The position numbers and the translations under genes were made by a program. The notes beneath the pieces were generated by a model that had not been told where the DNA came from, did not search any database, and worked only from the letters and a program-made list of their open reading frames with translations. A stretch of DNA of 33,875 bases from Kiritimatiellia bacterium (GTDB lineage: Bacteria; Verrucomicrobiota; Kiritimatiellia; RFP12; UBA1067), in the NCBI GenBank assembly GCA_017406465.1, contig JAFQYM010000047.1:1-33875 (forward strand), given 5' to 3'. Shown here piece after piece: positions 16,310 through 23,628 of this stretch; position 1 is the stretch's first letter; each line of letters begins with the position of its first letter.

Positions 16310-19300
16310 ATGAAGAACGCACTTTCGCTGGCTGGCCTGTGCGCCGCGTTCGCGGCCGCATCGCATGGCGAAGTCCTCTTTGAAGAGGACTTCATGAACT
16401 ATTCCGATTTCGCCCCGTGCGTGACGCGCGACGACGGGCTCAAGATCGGTGTTGACGGCGTATGGACGCCTCACGGAGAGCTTCACTGCAAGGCGACGCG
16501 TCCTCTCGACGCGCTCTCGAAGCCGATCGCCGCGCCGAAGGACGGCAGGTTCAATTTCGAGATGCGCTTCAACCTCGAGGGGACGGACCCGAAGATCGAC
16601 CGCAATACAAAGGCGGTGACGGAGCCGGGCGTTCCGTCTTGGTTTGATCTCGTCTTCATCGGTTCGGACGGGCGTCGCGAGACAGTGCGCATTGCGAGCG
16701 ATTCGCTTGCCGGCGCGCGAAAGGATTTCATCAAGCGCGGCTGGCGTTATCTTGCACTCAAGGTCCGAGTCCGGGAGGTTGAGGTTCTCTACGCCGAAGA
16801 CCGCGGCCATGAGATGGAGAGCATTGCCAAGTGCTCCCTTCCGTTCCAAGTCGCGGCCATAAATCTCGGCTGCACGCCGGAAAAGAGGTTTTCGGTGACG
16901 GATCTCCGCATGTCCACGCCAGACGTTGCCATCTTCGACTATCCGGTCATGCGGCATTTCGCCGATTTCCGCTCGCTTTCGCAGCCCCTTGACGGAGCTG
17001 TTACGGCGAAGGGCGGCGAGTCTGTCGCGCTCGATGGGGCTCGCGCCGGAGTGAGGTTCACGTTCGACGGCATGACGAACAGGACGGTTCAGGTCGGCTA
17101 TGTCGGCGCAGACGGCAAGGAGGTGGTGTGGACCGGCCTGGTGAAGGACCTTGACGCGGAGCATCTCGACGCTCGGCTGTCGTTTGAGCGCTCTCCGATC
17201 GGCGAGCAGTGGGTCCGTCCGGCAAAGCGTCCGTTCTGCGAGAACTCCGAGACTGGCCAACGCGGAATGGTCCCGTCGGGATTTGACATCCTTCGCGAGT
17301 GGAACAGGATCCCGCCGGCGTCGCGCCATGTCTTTACGCTTGTCTTCGAGAAGCTTTCTGACGGCGGGTGGGATGTCTTTCTCGACGGCTCGCGCACAGT
17401 GCGATTTTCCGAGGACGCGAAGGATGCCGGCGCGCGCGGCGCATCTGCCGCGAAATCGTTCTTCTTCCGTCCTTCGGCTGGCGTCAAGTACGCCGTCATG
17501 GGCGACGACGACCTTGGAAGGCCGGACGGTCGCTTCCGCCCCCTCGACTTCAAGGCGTATCCGCGGGCAAAGACGATGGCGTCCGGCGAACTCAAGGGCG
17601 TTAAGCCCGGATTCGCCGATTTCGGCGGCGTTCCGATAAAGGTCGCCGCGCCGATTGATTCCGCCGACGTCGGCATCTGCCGCCAAGGCAAGGGGAACTG
17701 GGCGCTCGAGGTCGAGGAGTATCACGGACGCAACCCAGGGATGGGCTTTCCGATGGCAATCCACTATCGCGTCCCTGCGGCGACATACGTAACGGCTCAT
17801 GTCCTTTTCGCCCTTGACCCTGATCCGTCGAAAGACGCGATTCTCACGGTTCGGCTTGGACGCTACGAGACGAACGGGGTCGGCGGGAACATGATGGGCG
17901 ACACTGTTCTCGACTTCGGGCGTGGCGTTCCGGACTATTGCCGCAAGGTCGGCGAGGTCGTGTTCGGCGGCAAGACTGTCCCGCTGTATCTCGCCGCAGT
18001 TCCGCTTAATGTCGGACGAATTCTTGACTGGGCGGCGCGCAAGGACGGCTATCTTGACTTTGAGTTCGTCGGAAAAGGATGGAAGAACTTCCAGCAACTC
18101 GACAACACGATGAAGCCGGATCCGAATTCGACGAGCGCATTCAACATCTTCGGCGCCACGCTCGAGGCCGCTCCGTTCGACGTCGTAGTCAGGGAGGTCG
18201 CGCCAGGCAATGTGTTCACGGCCGACGAGAAGACAAAGAGCACCGAGCTCGCGATCGTAGCTGTTCGGCCGGGGCCGGGGAGCGTCAAGTGGACGGCGAA
18301 GGACATCGACGGGAAGGTTGCGCTCGAAGGCGAAGGCGCATGGAAGTCCTCGCGAGTCGGTGAGACGAACGTCGTTTCCGTCTCGCTATCCCGCGCGTCG
18401 CAGGGCTGGTATTCGCTCGATTTCGACTTTTTCGACGCGTCGAAGCGGAAGCTTTTCCGCCACGAGTCGGCGTTTGGCGTCATGCCGCCGGCGGGGCGGC
18501 TTGCGACGCGGCGCGAATCTCCATACGCCGTCTGGTGGTTCAACTGCCACGGGTCGTCGGGCGACCCGGCGATCGGCGGTCCGATCATGCAGAAGACGGG
18601 AATCAGGAAGTTCTCGTGGAACACCTTCACGAAAAAGGCGGAGGATGGACGGACGAAGGTAATAGACCAGGAGCTCTATGACAAGTACGACGTCACGAGT
18701 TGCGGCAACTTCCACGTGCCTGGACGGCGCAACAACTTCGATCCCGAGAAGGGGGAGTTCACGCCGCACGAGGTGCGAAAGGGAGTCGGCAAGGATGCGA
18801 AGATGGTCAAGATGACGGGCGAGGAGTTCTTTGTCGACAGCATCAAGACGAGCCTTGCCAAGCTGCCGAAGGATGCTCTTCCGCAGGTTCTCCTTTGGCA
18901 CGAGTCTGCTCCAAGCGGATTTGTCGCTGAAGAGGTGCTTGACATGGAGGTTCCGTCCGGACTCGTCTATCCAGGCGCGGCGTTTGACGCCAAGTACATC
19001 AACGAGGTTTCGCGTCTTATGAAGAAGCATTTCCCGGATCTGAAGCTTCAAATAGGCAACTCGACGTGGTCGTCCGGCGCTGTCATAGGGCCGATGAGGG
19101 CTGGCGCAAAGGCCGAAGCCTACGATCTCATCGGGATCGAGACGCCTTCGCAGACCGTCGTTCCCGAGCGCATGACGGACACGGGAATCCAGGGCATGCA
19201 GGCGACTATGGACATGGCCGAAGCGATTTCAGGCGTCCGTCCCAAGTGCAATGGCACCTGGGAGTTCGTCTACCGCACGGACCGCGACCTTGGGCTCAGG

Positions 19301-20530
19301 CAACAGGCCGAATGGTACATGCGTGACGTCTTGATTTCGCTTGTCCATGGCTTTTCGCTCATCAGTCCAGGGGTGTTCTTCGATACTTCATCCGGCTACT
19401 ACAACGGGCTTTGGGGAGGGGCGGGGCTGACCTTCCGCTCGCCGTGGCAGTATCCGAAACCGGCCCTTGTCGCATATGGCGTTCTCACGAAGGCGCTTGA
19501 CGGCGTGACGTTCGTCCGCCAGCTCGACACGGGATCGACCACTGTGTATGCGATGGAGTTCCGCCGCAAGGACGGAAAATTCGCGACGGCGCTTTGGGCG
19601 TCGCGCGGCGATGTCGAGTTCAATGTCGAGACGGCGAAGGGCTTTCTCGGCTTCGGCGCCGGCGCCGGGACTGTTGTGCGGATGCTTGGCGCGGAAGAGC
19701 GTCTTGCCGCAGGCGAGTCTGTCGTGAAGGGCGGCACGTCGCCTTGCTATGTCATCACCGAAAAGCCGCTCCTGTCGGTCAAGGCGGGCGCACGGACATA
19801 TCCGAAGGCGGAGCGCATAGTCGCTGGCGCCAAGGTCGCGGCTGCATTTGACGATGCGGCGGAAATATCTCTCTCGCCAGATCCGTCGCTTGCATCGCCC
19901 AACCACAGGTTTCTCCCGTACATAGAGCCGTGTGACGAGTTCGAGATTGCGACCGTTGACGACGAGGAGAAGGGCAGGTGCGTGGAACTTAGGCTTGGTC
20001 CCGCGAAGACGCCGCCCAAGAGCAAGTATTCCGACCGCTACATCACGCGCTACACTACGATGCGCCTCAAGGAGCCGAGGTTGCTTGAGGGGCATCCATC
20101 CGTGATCGGCGTGTGGGTGAAGGGTGACTCGAACTGGGGGCAGGTGCGATTCGAGATCGAAGACGCGCAGGGTGAGGTCTTCAAGAACCTCTCCACTGGA
20201 AGTGCGTGGTGTTGCGACATAATGGACTGGCCCGGGCTTCTTGCAGTGAATTTCGACGGATGGGCGTACTGCTATTGTGCACTTGAAGAGAACGATCTTA
20301 TCGTTGAGCATAGCCCAGGAGCCGTGTCGGAACAGTGGGTTTCGGAGGGAGGCGACAAGAAGATCGACTTCCCTGTGAAGCTGAGGGCGATTTCAGTCGG
20401 CATGAACCGTGCAAAGCTTGACCTTCTCGACTTCAAGCCGGCGACGAATGTCCTGCGCTTCCGCGACGCCGGAGGCACTGCGTCGTCAGCAGGGCGGCGT
20501 GAAAGGCGGAGGGGCGGTGAAAGCCAATAA
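16310..20530 (+). CDS. Large secreted putative glycoside hydrolase, family not assigned
   Basis: 1406 residues with a signal peptide (about 1-20, SHG|EV). Residues ~21-210 and ~220-430 look like two beta-sandwich (LamG-like) modules (EVLFEEDF, VFTLVFEKLSDGGWDVFLDGSRTV). After further beta-rich sequence, a domain from about 740 to 1120 has TIM-barrel character. It starts at YAVWWFNCHGSSGD and contains LLWHESAPSG (Glu865), LIGIETPSQ (Glu944) and GTWEFVYRTD (Glu985). It ends in PALVAYGVLTKALDG, a phrase typical of the end of clan GH-A barrels before a C-terminal sandwich. Candidate acid/base and nucleophile are therefore among Glu865, Glu944 and Glu985 (inference). A last carbohydrate-binding-like domain and an Arg/Gly-rich tail close the protein. 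No close family recognised. Confidence 0.6.
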   Translation: MKNALSLAGLCAAFAAASHGEVLFEEDFMNYSDFAPCVTRDDGLKIGVDGVWTPHGELHCKATRPLDALSKPIAAPKDGRFNFEMRFNLEGTDPKIDRNTKAVTEPGVPSWFDLVFIGSDGRRETVRIASDSLAGARKDFIKRGWRYLALKVRVREVEVLYAEDRGHEMESIAKCSLPFQVAAINLGCTPEKRFSVTDLRMSTPDVAIFDYPVMRHFADFRSLSQPLDGAVTAKGGESVALDGARAGVRFTFDGMTNRTVQVGYVGADGKEVVWTGLVKDLDAEHLDARLSFERSPIGEQWVRPAKRPFCENSETGQRGMVPSGFDILREWNRIPPASRHVFTLVFEKLSDGGWDVFLDGSRTVRFSEDAKDAGARGASAAKSFFFRPSAGVKYAVMGDDDLGRPDGRFRPLDFKAYPRAKTMASGELKGVKPGFADFGGVPIKVAAPIDSADVGICRQGKGNWALEVEEYHGRNPGMGFPMAIHYRVPAATYVTAHVLFALDPDPSKDAILTVRLGRYETNGVGGNMMGDTVLDFGRGVPDYCRKVGEVVFGGKTVPLYLAAVPLNVGRILDWAARKDGYLDFEFVGKGWKNFQQLDNTMKPDPNSTSAFNIFGATLEAAPFDVVVREVAPGNVFTADEKTKSTELAIVAVRPGPGSVKWTAKDIDGKVALEGEGAWKSSRVGETNVVSVSLSRASQGWYSLDFDFFDASKRKLFRHESAFGVMPPAGRLATRRESPYAVWWFNCHGSSGDPAIGGPIMQKTGIRKFSWNTFTKKAEDGRTKVIDQELYDKYDVTSCGNFHVPGRRNNFDPEKGEFTPHEVRKGVGKDAKMVKMTGEEFFVDSIKTSLAKLPKDALPQVLLWHESAPSGFVAEEVLDMEVPSGLVYPGAAFDAKYINEVSRLMKKHFPDLKLQIGNSTWSSGAVIGPMRAGAKAEAYDLIGIETPSQTVVPERMTDTGIQGMQATMDMAEAISGVRPKCNGTWEFVYRTDRDLGLRQQAEWYMRDVLISLVHGFSLISPGVFFDTSSGYYNGLWGGAGLTFRSPWQYPKPALVAYGVLTKALDGVTFVRQLDTGSTTVYAMEFRRKDGKFATALWASRGDVEFNVETAKGFLGFGAGAGTVVRMLGAEERLAAGESVVKGGTSPCYVITEKPLLSVKAGARTYPKAERIVAGAKVAAAFDDAAEISLSPDPSLASPNHRFLPYIEPCDEFEIATVDDEEKGRCVELRLGPAKTPPKSKYSDRYITRYTTMRLKEPRLLEGHPSVIGVWVKGDSNWGQVRFEIEDAQGEVFKNLSTGSAWCCDIMDWPGLLAVNFDGWAYCYCALEENDLIVEHSPGAVSEQWVSEGGDKKIDFPVKLRAISVGMNRAKLDLLDFKPATNVLRFRDAGGTASSAGRRERRRGGESQ

Positions 20531-20545
20531 AACAGGAGCTTTCGT

Positions 20546-20584
20546 GGGGTCTGTCCCCGAGGTGTAGGCGGCGGCCCCTTGGGG
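20546..20584. terminator. Two GC-rich hairpins between convergent genes
   Basis: GGGGTCTGTCCCC (20546-20558) and CCCCTTGGGG (20575-20584) fill the 55-base gap between the glycosidase-like gene and the convergent regulator gene. There is no U-run, so termination is only a guess. The first hairpin resembles the one at 23591-23603 and may be a small dispersed palindrome. Confidence 0.35.
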
Positions 20585-20585
20585 A

Positions 20586-21725
20586 TTACCTGGGCTGCTG
20601 GCGCTTGCGCCATTCCCGGGGGGTTACGCCCTCGGAATCCCTGAAGATATTGGTGAAGTACGCCGCATTGCAGTAGCCGAGCCGGTCTGAGATCTCGGCG
20701 AAGGTAAGGTCGGTAGACGACATCAGACGCTTGGCTTCGTCCAACCGCAGGCGCATCAGCATCTTCGGCGGCGAGAGTCCAATGTCGCCCGCGAAGGCGC
20801 GGTCCAGCGTGGTGCGCGAGACGCCCAGACGCTCCGCAAGCTGCGTCGTGGACGGCGGGTTGGCCAGCGCGCCCATGTAGATATCCCGCACGCGGCGGAC
20901 GATGTCGGAAGATACGGCGAGCGCATCCGTCGACGCGCGTTCCGTTACGTCCCGGGGCTTGATCCGAATCGGCACGGCCGGCGGCTTACCCCCGTTCATC
21001 AACCGCTCCAGCAGGGCCGCGCCCACGTAGCCGATGCGGTGGATGTCGTGCCGTACGGACGAAATCGGAACCGGCTGGTTCTCGCAGATCACGACGTCGT
21101 CTCCCACGCCCAGCACCGCCACGTCGTCCGGCACCGACAGCCCTGCGTCAAGCGCGACCGACTCGACGCGCGAGGCGTCGGCATCGTCGAAGCAGAACAC
21201 GGCCAGCGGATGCGGCACCTTGAGCAGTTTCGCCTTCAGCCAGCGCGAGAGGGCGTTCCAGTTGTCTGCGCCGGATTTGCGCGTGGCAAGCGCCCACGCC
21301 CATTTTTCGCACGCCGTGCCCATCGCCTCGGCGAACGCGACGTAGCGCAGTTCGTGCTGATGCCCCCAGTCCGTAGAGAACCACGCCGCGTTTTTGTATC
21401 GCTTCGACTTGAAATGCGCGGCCGCCATGCGCCCTATCGCCGCGTTGTCGCCCGCGACGCGGGGCAACCGGACGTCGGGGCGCGTGAGGCTGAGGTCAAC
21501 GATGCGGACTCCCTGGCGACGGAGCCTGCGCACGTATGAGAGCATCCCCGCGTCGTCGCGCAGGGTGACGAGCGCGCCGTCGCCGCTCCAGCCGTCCAGC
21601 GAGTGCGTCAGGTGGTCGGCGATCGTGAGGTGCCACGACCTGCTCCTGGCAAAAAGCGCAATGCCCTCAAGCCGCCTGGGGTTGGACGGCGTGAGGAGTA
21701 GCAGTACGTTACGCATTTTCTTCAT
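20586..21725 (-). CDS. XylR-type AraC family transcriptional regulator
   Basis: 379 residues. The N-terminal ~265 residues are a LacI/periplasmic-binding-like sugar sensor (SRSWHLTIADHL, DNAAIGRMAAAHFKSKRYKNAAWFST, LAVFCFDDADASRVESVALDAGLSVPDDVAVLGVGDD, PISSVRHDIHRIGYVGAALLERLM). The C-terminal ~100 residues are the double helix-turn-helix of the AraC family (TTQLAERLGVSRTTLDRAF; LTFAEISDRLGYCNAAYFTNIFRDSEGVTPREWRK). This is the domain order of E. coli XylR, a sugar-activated regulator. The start at 21725 lies two to three bases after the predicted transcription start. An in-frame ATG nine bases later is an alternative. Likely targets are neighbouring glycan genes, possibly through the repeat shared by 21749-21784 and 23502-23537. 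Confidence 0.9.
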   Translation of the reverse strand: MKKMRNVLLLLTPSNPRRLEGIALFARSRSWHLTIADHLTHSLDGWSGDGALVTLRDDAGMLSYVRRLRRQGVRIVDLSLTRPDVRLPRVAGDNAAIGRMAAAHFKSKRYKNAAWFSTDWGHQHELRYVAFAEAMGTACEKWAWALATRKSGADNWNALSRWLKAKLLKVPHPLAVFCFDDADASRVESVALDAGLSVPDDVAVLGVGDDVVICENQPVPISSVRHDIHRIGYVGAALLERLMNGGKPPAVPIRIKPRDVTERASTDALAVSSDIVRRVRDIYMGALANPPSTTQLAERLGVSRTTLDRAFAGDIGLSPPKMLMRLRLDEAKRLMSSTDLTFAEISDRLGYCNAAYFTNIFRDSEGVTPREWRKRQQPR

Positions 21726-21733
21726 GGGCGCGC

Positions 21734-21762
21734 ATTATAACAGGCCTCATGAAAAAACGCAA
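21734..21762 (-). promoter_or_regulatory. Promoter of the XylR-type regulator, near-leaderless
   Basis: On the minus strand TTGCGT (21762-21757), a 17-base spacer and TATAAT (21739-21734). The ATG at 21725 is about at the expected start site, with no Shine-Dalgarno between. The -35 lies within the repeat at 21749-21784. Confidence 0.6.
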
Positions 21763-21784
21763 GTGCAGATGAAAGATTACAAAT
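21749..21784 (+). repeat. Copy A of a ~36-bp repeat, candidate regulator site
   Basis: It shares TGAAAAAACGCAAGT and the later GA(A)AnATTACAA with 23502-23537, identical at roughly four of five positions. It overlaps the regulator's own promoter. Confidence 0.6.
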
Positions 21785-21824
21785 ATCTTCGTTTCCGAGA
21801 AAATAGAACCGAAACAGATTCTTA

Positions 21825-21854
21825 TTGCACGATAGTGTCATAATATGATATTAT
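21825..21854 (+). promoter_or_regulatory. abiE promoter with overlapping palindromic operator
   Basis: TTGCAC (21825-21830), an 18-base spacer and TATTAT (21849-21854), with the ATG at 21861 at the expected transcription start. A 15-base palindrome, ATAATAT-G-ATATTAT (21840-21854), covers the -10. AbiEi antitoxins are known to repress their own promoters by binding inverted repeats, so this is a likely operator. Confidence 0.55.
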
Positions 21855-21860
21855 GTGTGC

Positions 21861-22496
21861 ATGAATTTGTTGACCGAAAAGGCTTTTGAGTTCTCGAAAA
21901 CGGGAATCTTCTCGTATTCCGATGTACTTGTCTGGCTGGGCGAGCACCGAAATTCCGTTCGCGGGATCGTCAAACGCGCCATTGGAGCGGGGGAGATTCT
22001 CCATATTAGACGAGGACTTTACTGCCTTTCTGCAAAATATAATCGGTACGGCATCAGTCGAAATGTGATTGCCAATCTCGTGTATGGACCGAGCTACATC
22101 AGCATGGAGACGGCGTTGTCCATTCACGGTTGGATTCCCGAGGCCGTTCATTCGGTCATGTCTGTATCGTCAGGCCGGACGAAGGCATTTGAGACGCCAG
22201 TTGGATATTTTGACTATGTGCATATCGCCCAGACGCCTCTTTTTGCCGCCGTCGAGCGTAAAGTGATGGATTCGGCGGCCTTTCTTGTCGCAAAGCCATT
22301 GAAGGCCATTGTCGATTACGTCGTTTCGCGAGGTAAGGACTGGACTGACTCGGAGCCGCTGGAGGACAGCCTCCGCATCGAAGCTGAAAGCTTATGCGGG
22401 CTCACGCCAGCCGATTTCGACGAGCTGGAAGGAGTGTACAAATCAAACAGGGCCAGACGGTTTTTGTCTGGCCTTAGAAAGGAACTTGGGAAATGA
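21861..22496 (+). CDS. abiEi: AbiEi-type antitoxin/transcriptional repressor
   Basis: 211 residues. The N-terminal ~60 residues form a winged helix (FSYSDVLVWLGEHRNSVRGIVKRAIGAGEILHIRRGLYCL). A C-terminal domain typical of the AbiEi family follows (YGPSYISMETALSIHGWIPEAVHSVMSVSSGRT, GYFDYVHI). The family neutralises the AbiEii nucleotidyltransferase toxin without stable binding (type IV) and represses the operon. ATG 21861 is preferred over GTG 21855, six bases upstream, because it coincides with the predicted transcription start. The stop overlaps the toxin start by four bases (ATGA). Codons are visibly AT-richer than in neighbouring genes, as expected for a horizontally acquired defence module. 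Confidence 0.85.
   Translation: MNLLTEKAFEFSKTGIFSYSDVLVWLGEHRNSVRGIVKRAIGAGEILHIRRGLYCLSAKYNRYGISRNVIANLVYGPSYISMETALSIHGWIPEAVHSVMSVSSGRTKAFETPVGYFDYVHIAQTPLFAAVERKVMDSAAFLVAKPLKAIVDYVVSRGKDWTDSEPLEDSLRIEAESLCGLTPADFDELEGVYKSNRARRFLSGLRKELGK
22451..22473 (+). promoter_or_regulatory. Perfect stem-loop just before the toxin ribosome site
   Basis: GGCCAGAC (22451-22458), loop GGTTTTT and GTCTGGCC (22466-22473) form an 8-bp perfect stem within the end of the antitoxin gene. It lies five bases before AAAGGA (22478-22483), the toxin Shine-Dalgarno. It may tune toxin translation. Confidence 0.5.
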
Positions 22497-23350
22497 ATGA
22501 CATTGCCTTGCTGCAGAACAGACTTGACACTTATCGGTGTACAAGTGCCGAAGAGGAGTTTAACGCGATTCGGGAAATGCTTCAGGAGATGATTCTTGCC
22601 GCGCTGTCGCGTACGGATTTCTTTGTCAAAGCGGCATTCCATGGCGGTACGCAGCTTCGCATCTTTGAAGGCGTCAGGCGTTTCTCCGAGGATTTGAACT
22701 TTGCGCTGGTTTCAAAGGATGCGGGATTCGACCTTCTCCCGTACATGGAGAAGGTTGCCGAGGAAATGTCCGCCTTGGGCGTGGAACTGGAGGTGAAGGA
22801 CAAGACGAAGGCGGCGGCAACCGTAAAGAAGGGATTCCTGAAGAACGATTCGCTGGTGAGAATCCTTGAATTACATTTCGTCGGCAAAAAGGGGAGCATT
22901 GGTTCGCCCGGCAAGATATTGATCAAGATGGAGGTGGATACGAATCCGCCGGCTGGTGCGACATACCATGCCGCACAGCTGTTCTTCCCGTTCCCTGCGT
23001 CCGTGCGCAGTTTCGACCGCGAGAGCTCTTTTGCCGGGAAGGTACATGCGCTTCTCTGCCGTCAGTACTTGAAGGGGCGCGACTGGTTTGATTTTGTCTG
23101 GTATGTCGGTGAAAGGGTGAAGGTCAATCACGCGCTTCTCTCTTCTGCGCTTGACCAGTTGGGGCCTTGGGCAGGGCAGGGCGTGACAACCGACAATCAG
23201 TGGGTACGCGAACAGCTTAGGCAGGTCATCGGCAGAATTGATTGGGCGGAGGCGCGAAGGGACGTCCTTCCTTTTGTCTATGCGACCGACCGGCCATCTG
23301 TTGATCTGTGGAGTGAAGCGTACTTCGCCAATCTCCTTGATCGGTTTTGA
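22493..23350 (+). CDS. abiEii: AbiEii-type nucleotidyltransferase toxin
   Basis: 285 residues, ATG overlapping the antitoxin stop. Family motifs in order: motif I GGTQLRIFEGVRRFSEDLNF (residues ~51-70), motif III KMEVDTNPP (~143-151), and motif IV-like GKVHALLCRQYLKGRDWFDFVWYVG (~184-208). AbiEii-type enzymes add nucleotides to tRNA or other targets using NTPs and give reversible growth arrest, aborting phage infection. The usual SEDLDF is SEDLNF here: Asp67 is kept but the second carboxylate is Asn69, which could weaken metal binding. Whether the toxin is active is therefore open. Base composition matches the antitoxin gene and differs from the surroundings. Confidence 0.83.
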   Translation: MNDIALLQNRLDTYRCTSAEEEFNAIREMLQEMILAALSRTDFFVKAAFHGGTQLRIFEGVRRFSEDLNFALVSKDAGFDLLPYMEKVAEEMSALGVELEVKDKTKAAATVKKGFLKNDSLVRILELHFVGKKGSIGSPGKILIKMEVDTNPPAGATYHAAQLFFPFPASVRSFDRESSFAGKVHALLCRQYLKGRDWFDFVWYVGERVKVNHALLSSALDQLGPWAGQGVTTDNQWVREQLRQVIGRIDWAEARRDVLPFVYATDRPSVDLWSEAYFANLLDRF

Positions 23351-23372
23351 GGCGACAGGGGGGCCGCGAGTC

Positions 23373-23501
23373 TTAATATTGAGGACAAGTGCGCCGTTCT
23401 TTTCCTTCGGCAGGGAGCGTGACGGGGATGATGTCCGGCGTCGTGAACGCTCCGTCGCCGTTCGCGGGAAGCGCGAGCGTCGCGTTTTCGGGTTCGGTGC
23501 C
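23373..23501 (-). pseudogene. Coding fragment of an unidentified gene
   Basis: Reading on the minus strand, 42 codons (GTEPENATLALPANGDG..., then AFTTPDIIPVTLPAEG and on to a TAA at 23375-23373) show the GC-rich third positions of local genes. There is no start codon or ribosome site, and an upstream stop closes the frame. It lies between the abiEii end and repeat copy B. It looks like the 3' remnant of a gene that was broken here, possibly when the abiE module arrived. I do not recognise the protein. Confidence 0.4.
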
Positions 23502-23537
23502 TGAAAAAACGCAAGTCCGAACGAAAAATTACAATAA
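23502..23537 (+). repeat. Copy B of the ~36-bp repeat, upstream of the giant LamG gene
   Basis: It matches 21749-21784 in the same orientation (TGAAAAAACGCAAGT identical, then partly conserved to ATTACAA). A further TTCCGAGA is shared a few bases on. It lies about 30 bases upstream of the -10 at 23568. Confidence 0.6.
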
Positions 23538-23567
23538 ATTCCGAGACATTCAAAGGTCGGTTTCGGG

Positions 23568-23603
23568 TATAATATTTATGGTCATTTTTTGGGGAGTGTC
23601 CCC
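23568..23603 (+). promoter_or_regulatory. -10 element and leader hairpin of the giant LamG gene
   Basis: TATAAT at 23568-23573 is perfect, but no good -35 is found 16-18 bases upstream. This is compatible with activator dependence through repeat copy B. The leader contains the small hairpin GGGGAGTGTCCCC (23591-23603), ahead of AGGAGGTG at 23617-23624. Confidence 0.5.
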
Positions 23604-23628
23604 GTAGAATCCAACCAGGAGGTGCAAA

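Noticed and set aside
16163..18097. 644-codon minus-strand open frame opposite the orphan enzyme
   Set aside because: No domain, ribosome site or signal peptide; it is explained by GC-rich third positions of the plus-strand gene.
21749..23537. Repeats around abiE as attachment sites of an integrated element
   Set aside because: No integrase or tRNA gene is nearby and the copies overlap promoter positions, so a regulatory or duplicated-operator reading fits better.
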